DNA of 64,000 nt. Source: Hyaloscypha bicolor E (taxonomy: Eukaryota > Ascomycota > Leotiomycetes > Helotiales > Hyaloscyphaceae). Of this stretch, positions 58,009 to 64,000 are shown piece by piece. Positions within the stretch are counted from its first letter, which is position 1. Each line of letters starts with the position of its first letter. The position numbers were made by a program, and so were the translations under genes. The notes under the pieces were generated by a model. It had not been told where the DNA came from, ran no database searches, and saw nothing but the letters and a program-made list of their open reading frames with translations. The stretch spans positions 4,627,952-4,691,951 of the forward strand of contig NW_020194684.1 in assembly GCF_002865645.1 (NCBI RefSeq), read 5' to 3'.

Positions 58009-61005
58009 ATGCCGGGAAGAACCGCCAGCGCACGACGGCAACGCGTCTTCGACTCCGTCTTTGGCAAAGCCAGCATCTCACTGCCCACGCCTGTTGCCAC
58101 ACCTGCCACGGGCTTCACACCATCGGGTCAGATTTTTGGAGTACCGCCGGCTAGGCCGAATGTCCCAGATGGCCTGGGACAATCTCTGGCTAATGTTCGG
58201 GATGATGCGGGACATCGAAGTCAATCAAGAGAGGTTCCCTCTTTCGTAGCGAGTCACGTCAATGACCAGGTTCGATGGGACCGTTCGTGGCACATGGTCA
58301 CTCACCAGCTCCACCTTCCAGACTTTCCAGAGAACCGGGGCGTTCTGGAGCCTTTGAGACCTGAGAGAGATTCCATTGGTGCCGACTTCTACAATGCGCT
58401 GGAGGTCGTTCTCTACCCTCAACAATACGTTCCTCTTGCTCGCCAGACAGAAGACATCGTCGCTTGGCACACCTCCCAAGTCCGGCAACATTTTCTACAG
58501 CAGGTTTTCCCAATTTTATCATGTTTAAAGAGTCAGACCGATCCTAGGGCGCTACTCCTTCGAGGCGTCAAAATCCTTGAAACAGCCCACCGCCAGTATC
58601 TCCACGGACTTTCCTTCATCAAGGAGCAAATCGACACCTCAGCACCGGAAACCTCACAACTGGTCATTACAAGATTCGCACGGGATCTCCATGCTATAAT
58701 CAGCAACTCCTCCATTGAGCCACTTCAAGATGCTCTCAAGAAGGTTTTGGGCTGGCATGTCTTCGCAATTCTCGGCTTACCCAAGACGACTTCATTGTAC
58801 GGACCTTACAGGGTGACTGAATCAAAGAGTCACCACATAGCAGCTGAAAACCAGGAAACCGAAAAATCTCGCCGTGAGCTCTTAGGGCTTGTAGAATCTC
58901 TGAACAATGTCGGGTTGACTGGGGAGAAGTTCCACGTCGCCTTCGCTGAGATTATGAACGATGCAATGACGGAGTACGTATATCACGGCTGCAAAGGAAT
59001 TTGGTCACCAGTCAAGGATGGCCTGCGCTCCGAATTCGATGTACCAGGTCATGTCGAACATTCATCCAAGAAGGCCAACCCCAGCTTATTGCTACCAAGG
59101 ACTGTATGTGTTTGAAGATAAATCCCTTCCCATTCCTGACTGTCTCTCAAGGGACAATGCCCCTAGGGTTCCTAGTACATTCTATATCGAGCAATTGCTG
59201 ACACCCTCGTGAACTAGGCGCATCACTCATCCCCCTCTAGATGCGTTACTGATCTCTGTGAATGGATTGAGAACAGATACGCTAAGCTTGCAGTGCAAGT
59301 TCTCAGCATGCTCGACACCAAGATTAAGGTGTCTTGGATTGACATGGAAAAATTCAAGGTGATTAGTATTGATCGACTCGCGAACCTTCGAATCAACGAG
59401 CTTTTCGATATTGTTGTCAATTGGCCGCGTAGCAGCGGGGCTCTGGACGATCTTCGAACTGCAATTACAACAGCTGAGAAACGCCTCCGTTTGACTGATG
59501 TGTTTGCACATACCTTAAATAACAATCTTCTACATCCAGGGGCCTCGACGATTTTGATCTTGCAGACGTACATTTCCATGATCCGGTCATTCCATGCCTT
59601 GGATCACTCGAAAGTACTGCTAGATCGAGTTGCATACGCCCTCCAGCTATACCTGTGTTCAAGGGAGGACACGGTGCGCATCATCATTACTGGACTTCTT
59701 TCAAATACGGAAGACAGCAAAGGCAACCCGATCGAGCCCACTGGAGACAAGCTGGTAGAGCTGGCACACCTACTAAATGATAGCTCCGAAAATTTTGGAC
59801 ACAGAGCAAATGACGAAGAACTGGACTGGCATGATCCGGACTGGATACCTGATCCTGTCGATGCTGGACCGGGATATAAACGGTCGAAGACTGCAGACGT
59901 TATAGGCACTTTGATTGGGGTCCTTGGATCTCCAGAGGTGTTCATCAAAGAATTTCAGAACATCATTGGAGAGAACTTCTTGAAACACGATGGGACTTTC
60001 GAGAAGGAAGTAAGTAGATAGGCTGTCGCGCACATACTAGAACCCGCTGACGGTCGACAGATCAAAGTTCTTGAGCTATTGAAAACCAGGTTTGGCGAAG
60101 CACCTCTCCAAGCTTGCGAGGTAATGCTCAAGGACATTCAAGATTCAGGCAGAGTCAATGGTGTTGTAAGAAGGAACCAAAACCTGGACCCAAGTGAAGA
60201 AGAGTTAAATGCAGCTCGAACGAACCCAGACATGTTGGACGAGAACATGAGCCCTGAGGGCCTTCTCAAGCCATCTCTGCATGCAAAGATTCTCTCGAGA
60301 CTGTATTGGCCTCAACTGCAAGATGAGAACTATCGAGTTCCAGATACCATTACCGAACTCCAGAGGAGATATGAAGAGGGTTTTGAGTCGCTCAAAGCCT
60401 CTCGAAAACTTACCTGGCTCCACACCTTGGGTCAAGCTACCGTCGAACTGGAACTGGACGACCGCAATGTAACCGAAGAGGTTCATACTTGGCAGGCCAC
60501 AGTTATCTGGGCTTTTCGTAATGATGGGCCGGGAAGCAAGATCGCGGAAAGAACAGTGCAGGACCTGGTGCAAAACCTAGAAATGGACGAGGTGCTCGTT
60601 CGCAGTGCACTCAGGTTTTGGGTCAAGAAGCTCGTTCTCCACGAGGTCGCACCCAATAGGTTCGCCGTCATGGAGACGCTAAATCAAGAAGATCGAGCAC
60701 GATCTAAAGCACAATCGACCGCTTCTTCGGTTCCAGGAGCAAACGACGAAAGTGTTGATGATACAGGAATGGGAGCAAACGATGGAATCGGGGAGGAGAA
60801 GTTGGGGATATATTGGAATTTCATTCAGGGCATGTTAACCAACAGCTCGCCCACAATGGCATTGCAGCAGATCGCCATGATGCTTAAGATGCTGATCTCG
60901 GAAGGATTCCCGCACAGCAACGAGGAGTTGCAAGAATTTTTGGGCCGCAAGGTTGCGGGAGGGTCGTTAGAGCTGGTGGGAGGGAGATACCGGCTTAAAC
61001 GATGA
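58009..61005 (+). CDS. apc2: Anaphase-promoting complex subunit 2 (Apc2), cullin-homology protein, 943 aa, three exons
   Basis: Exons are 58009-59103, 59218-60009 and 60061-61005. The N-terminal half carries cullin-repeat-like helices. Exon 2 starts with CVTDLCEWIENRYAKLAVQVL and contains the conserved INELFDIVVNWPRS-GALDDLR block. Exon 3 holds the cullin homology domain (LHAKILSRLYWPQL, LTWLHTLGQATVELEL, VIWAFRNDG) and ends in the Apc2 C-terminal winged-helix domain (IYWNFIQGMLTNSSPTMALQ, NEELQEFLGRKV, LVGGRYRLKR). Apc2 binds the RING subunit Apc11 and forms the catalytic core of the ubiquitin ligase that drives anaphase and mitotic exit. The first acceptor is 59217; a TAG nearer the conserved block is out of phase. 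Length is similar to other filamentous fungi. Confidence 0.96.
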
Positions 61006-62095
61006 TGGCATGGTTTGGCATGGCAGTCTCCAAAGTTATGATACAATATGATCTAGAAATGACTAAGTCTGGAGCCCATTTAATTAGCAGTCGGCCCACG
61101 GGTAAGCCTAAAAAACCTCGTGTCTCATGGTGGACAGAAAAGGCGGCACTCAATTCCAATGTCCCAAGTGATGCTGAACATTTCAAATGCTTTCGATGTT
61201 CCCTTATTTGTCTTGCCGGTTATTCAAAGTCAACTACTCCCTTCGAATGTCCCCGAAGTTTTGAAACTTTTAAACCCTATCCGTCGATACCCGACTCTGA
61301 CTGAGAAGACTGAAAATGAATTCCGCTTTTTCTTCTCGCGACGAGCATGTTAAAGCGACTGTTGCAACCGCATGACATTGGGATTCGTCTTAAATAAACC
61401 AACAGCGGGATCCACTTTGGATCCTAAATCGTCACAATCACGGCACACGATATCACTTATTGAAGTGCAGAAATAAATAAGGATACGAGAGTAATGGAAA
61501 GCTGATACGTGTAAGAAGAGGATGGGACATTGCCGTGAGTGACACTACTTATGTACATTTTCGATCAGCCACAACAGGAAGACAGGAGAAGCTCCCGACT
61601 ATTCGTGCGAGGGTCGAGGACCGATGCAGTGAACCTTTTCCTTGCGGAGCCACAGATCATGTGGAAATGGAGTAAGCCGGTCGGTACCTCTCATCTTTCA
61701 GTTGAATGGAAGGACGTAGAAATTGGAGGATGAGCTGGCTGGGAGACGTTCAGCGGCCTGAGGTGGAAGCGGAGCGAAAAGAAATAATGCAAGGAAGAAA
61801 TGTACACGGGCGAGTACGATTGCATCATTATTATTATATTATGGCGGATGCGGAAGCAGACACAGGTGAGAAGTCCGTCACCCGTGAGAGGCCAGGAATT
61901 GCTGCAGGCGGGACGGACTTTTCCACAGGGCGTTCGTAGTACATCTCGTGATTTCTCACATTTAGGAAGGCGGGAGGGGAGGGGTTTTGGCGAAACCCTT
62001 GGTTCTCAGGCCCAATGTCTCGATGGGATGAGAAGGCATTTGTATTGGGCTTAATGGGGTGGTTGACTGGGGGGCGAAGCATGATTCCGTATTCT

Positions 62096-62299
62096 TTACG
62101 GGATGCTCGGTGGAGAAGTGAGAAATACCAATTGAGTATGACACTCCCTGGAAGGTCGATTACAGCCATAGAGAGGTATGGTCCCGTGGCAATATGAGCG
62201 GGTGCAGGCGGAGACTTGGATGAACTGCGGTACTGTTGGTGGACGCGCTCCAGATACCGCAATTGTTGCGAAGAACACGACGGCCAGAATGGTGTGCAT
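62096..62299 (-). CDS. Possible small secreted cysteine-containing protein, 67 aa
   Basis: An ATG at 62299 opens a short frame whose first residues (MHTILAVVFFATIAVSGA) read as a signal peptide with a plausible cleavage after SGA. The mature part has four Cys (CTRSYC, then GC and EC), a number that would allow two disulphides. An in-frame ATG upstream at 62347 would place a polar stretch before the signal and seems less likely. The frame ends PPSIP at a stop. I recognise no family. Frames of this size occur by chance, so this is only a candidate; it could also be exon 1 of a spliced gene. Confidence 0.25.
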   Translation of the reverse strand: MHTILAVVFFATIAVSGARPPTVPQFIQVSACTRSYCHGTIPLYGCNRPSRECHTQLVFLTSPPSIP

Positions 62300-63206
62300 G
62301 TATGTGTGAGGGTGGGGAAGATGTGAAGCAAGCAAGGACGCTTTCAAGCTTCACCGCTGTGCGCTCTGGTCTCGGGCCTTTAGGTCGGAGATTCACGTCG
62401 TCAGGTTGGGAGAAGGTTGGTTACAACCCAGGGTTGGGACAGATGGGCCCGTGGGGTGGCCAGCCAGGCCTTGGAAGTGCTGTAGGGATCTGCGGTTGTA
62501 GCACTGTACGGCACGGAGGAACAAATCCTTCTATTGCAGCACGATTCAATACTGTAAGAGCGTGCGTCTGAGCAAGCAGGAGGCAGACTGGCGGAGTCTG
62601 CGGAGAGTGCGGCTCTTGCGACCGAGTCAGTGTGAGCCTGCTTGTGCTGTGCTGGACGCACTAGACCACTTAGTTGCGAAGGTCGACATGGGAGAGGTTC
62701 TGGAGTTTTGATCAGGGTTGTTCCCTCTGCGCCGCACACCACCCCTTCTTTGCTTTGGTTGTGGTGGAGAATGCTGGGACCTACAGTATGTAACCCCTAA
62801 AAATAACAGGCGCGGCAGGCTGGCCGCAGGAAGTGAGATAGACTAACAGATTGGCCCCTCTGATGCAGCCCAAATGTTCCGGCACAGCAATCGATAAGTC
62901 AAGACCGAGCTGAGTGCCTGATCGCCGAAGTGGAGGGAGGGGAGGAGGGGAGGAGATGAGAGCAGAAGAAGGGAGAAGGAGGGGCAGCGAGAAAGGAACA
63001 CTCGCTGCATAACAAGAGCGGCACGTATTCAATAATGTCCTCAGTAAATTCGAATGTCATAAGGAGGGAATTTTGGATGATCCAGATCGAGCCGCGCGCA
63101 TTCGGGGGAGTCGTAGGCTTTGAATGTACTGTGCGATGAAGGGAGCGCACATTTGGACGCCGCACGGCACGGCAAAGGCGTTTCAGCTGTGAACCTGTGT
63201 TGTGTT

Positions 63207-63358
63207 GAAGTACGTGTGAAGTGCGAAGTGTGAAGACGAAGTGTGCAGGTAAAGTGTGAAGTGAAGTGTGAAGTGAAGTGTGAAAGTGAAGTGTGGAGGT
63301 AAAGTGTGAGGTGAGTTATGAAGGTGAAGTGCGCAGTGAAGTGAAGTGAAGTGTGAAA
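63207..63358. repeat. Low-complexity GAAGTGT/GTGAAGT repeat
   Basis: Imperfect repeats of a 7-12-base unit (GTGTGAAGTGAA and variants) in the promoter or leader region of the right-edge gene. Confidence 0.85.
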
Positions 63359-63411
63359 GAAGATTTGACTTGAAAAGGCTAACCGGAAGCTGGACCTGGA
63401 CCTCAGCAAGA

Positions 63412-63439
63412 CCAGGCTGCCAGGCTGCCAGGCTGCCGG
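63412..63439. repeat. Short tandem repeat CCAGGCTG, three copies
   Basis: Three direct copies of an 8- to 9-base unit, followed by CCGGCC. Confidence 0.85.
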
Positions 63440-63972
63440 CCATTATTGGGCTAGCCAGAATTGATCAGGACAGCAGTGAGTTGAGTTGACGAGGTCACTG
63501 ATCCGCCGCCTGCCCACACGTATGACCGAGAGCCGCCAGCCAGCCGTGCCCGTGCCCGTCGCCATATAATCCCCTCCCCTCATCTCACTGCCCCTCCCTC
63601 CCGCCTCGTTTCCCACTCCGGCCGCCATCTCCCACGACAACTCCAGCTCCCACTCCTACTCTCACGACTATTATCCTCCACCCTCCATCCTCTGCCGGAT
63701 CCGCGACCCCCGGACCTCCCAGTCCATGACCTCCATCAGGCTCTTCGTCATCGTCGTTGCGTGCCCAGGCTCTCGAGTTGGCTGACGACCGAAACGCTAC
63801 CTGCTTCCTCCACCCACACCACGCCTCGCCACGCCGCTGAAGGAGGAACAGCATTGTACCAAGTAGCTCGAGGCGAAGCACCTCGTGAGGTGAGCCCGAC
63901 GTCTTCTGCACGAAGCGTTGGGGCAAACGTCTCTCCAGACCCTTGTTCCTCGAGATCGAGGTGCAATCGCCA

Positions 63973-64000
63973 TGGACCCGATGGACTTCACCATGGACGA
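63973..64000 (+). CDS. Start of a plus-strand gene, truncated by the window edge
   Basis: An ATG in good context (GCCATGG) opens MDPMDFTMD and runs off the window. It follows a CT-rich stretch typical of fungal leaders, and the acidic Met-rich start looks like a real protein. Only nine full codons are visible, so the product cannot be named. Confidence 0.4.

Larger units (their letters stand above)
61006..63972. promoter_or_regulatory. Long intergenic region (3.0 kb) before the right-edge gene
   Basis: It contains the 3' UTR of apc2, a possible small secreted-protein gene on the minus strand (listed separately), a GAAGTGT-rich repeat, a short CCAGGCTG repeat, and a CT-rich leader (about 63,540-63,970) that looks like a long fungal 5' UTR. 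No other gene is supported. Confidence 0.4.

Noticed and set aside
59218..59242. Alternative acceptor TAG at about 59240 for the first apc2 intron
   Set aside because: It leaves the conserved CVTDLCEW block out of phase with exon 1, whereas the acceptor at 59217 keeps the frame.
31220..61005. Biosynthetic gene cluster including the TauD-like oxygenase
   Set aside because: No synthase, transporter or pathway regulator is present; the neighbours are unrelated housekeeping genes.

Overview
The window looks like nuclear DNA of a filamentous ascomycete (Pezizomycotina). Genes carry several short GT-AG introns with fungal-type branch sites (CTGAC/CTAAC). Proteins such as a Sec9 SNARE, Pkr1, a peroxisomal myosin-binding protein and a filamentous-fungal TRP-like channel fit that group. 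The class is not certain; Leotiomycetes or Dothideomycetes would both be compatible.

Region 1 (1 to about 31,215) is an AT-rich, gene-empty block of retrotransposons destroyed by C-to-T / G-to-A mutation of the repeat-induced point mutation (RIP) type. From left to right it holds: a Ty3/Gypsy element whose left LTR is cut by the window edge (1-6595); two older Gypsy remnants (about 6,600-14,577); a structurally complete Gypsy element with 298-bp LTRs and a perfect GAAAT target-site duplication (14583-22409); a Ty1/Copia element with 301-bp LTRs (22686-29012); and an inverted, more decayed Copia 5' fragment (about 29,013-30,745) containing an AT-only minisatellite. All Gypsy copies read on the minus strand and the Copia copy reads plus. 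No intact transposon gene remains.

Region 2 (31,220 to 64,000) is a gene-dense, normal-composition block. It begins abruptly at the stop codon of a TauD/TfdA-like dioxygenase gene. In order: TauD-like oxygenase (-), DEAH-box helicase (+), TRP-like channel (-), Pkr1 (+), Sm D1 (+), Mtq2 methyltransferase (-), Sdhaf3/Acn9 (+), Sec9 (-), a GTPBP1/2-type GTPase (+), Emc6 (-), a conserved fungal protein of unknown function (-), a vezatin/Inp2-type myosin-binding protein (+), Apc2 (+), and the first codons of a further plus-strand gene at the right edge. Exon structures were rebuilt by hand from splice sites, reading frame and family resemblance, and each multi-exon model closes in frame. These are unrelated housekeeping genes, not a pathway cluster. 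Two pairs share short divergent promoters (TauD/helicase and Mtq2/Sdhaf3).

The most unusual signal is in the introns. Several long introns (about 146-175 bp) of the TauD-like gene and of the channel gene resemble each other in sequence at both ends and carry perfect internal hairpins, while the other introns of the same genes are about 47-80 bp. This is what introner-like elements (mobile introns multiplied through a genome) look like. They leave exons as short as 19 nt in both genes.
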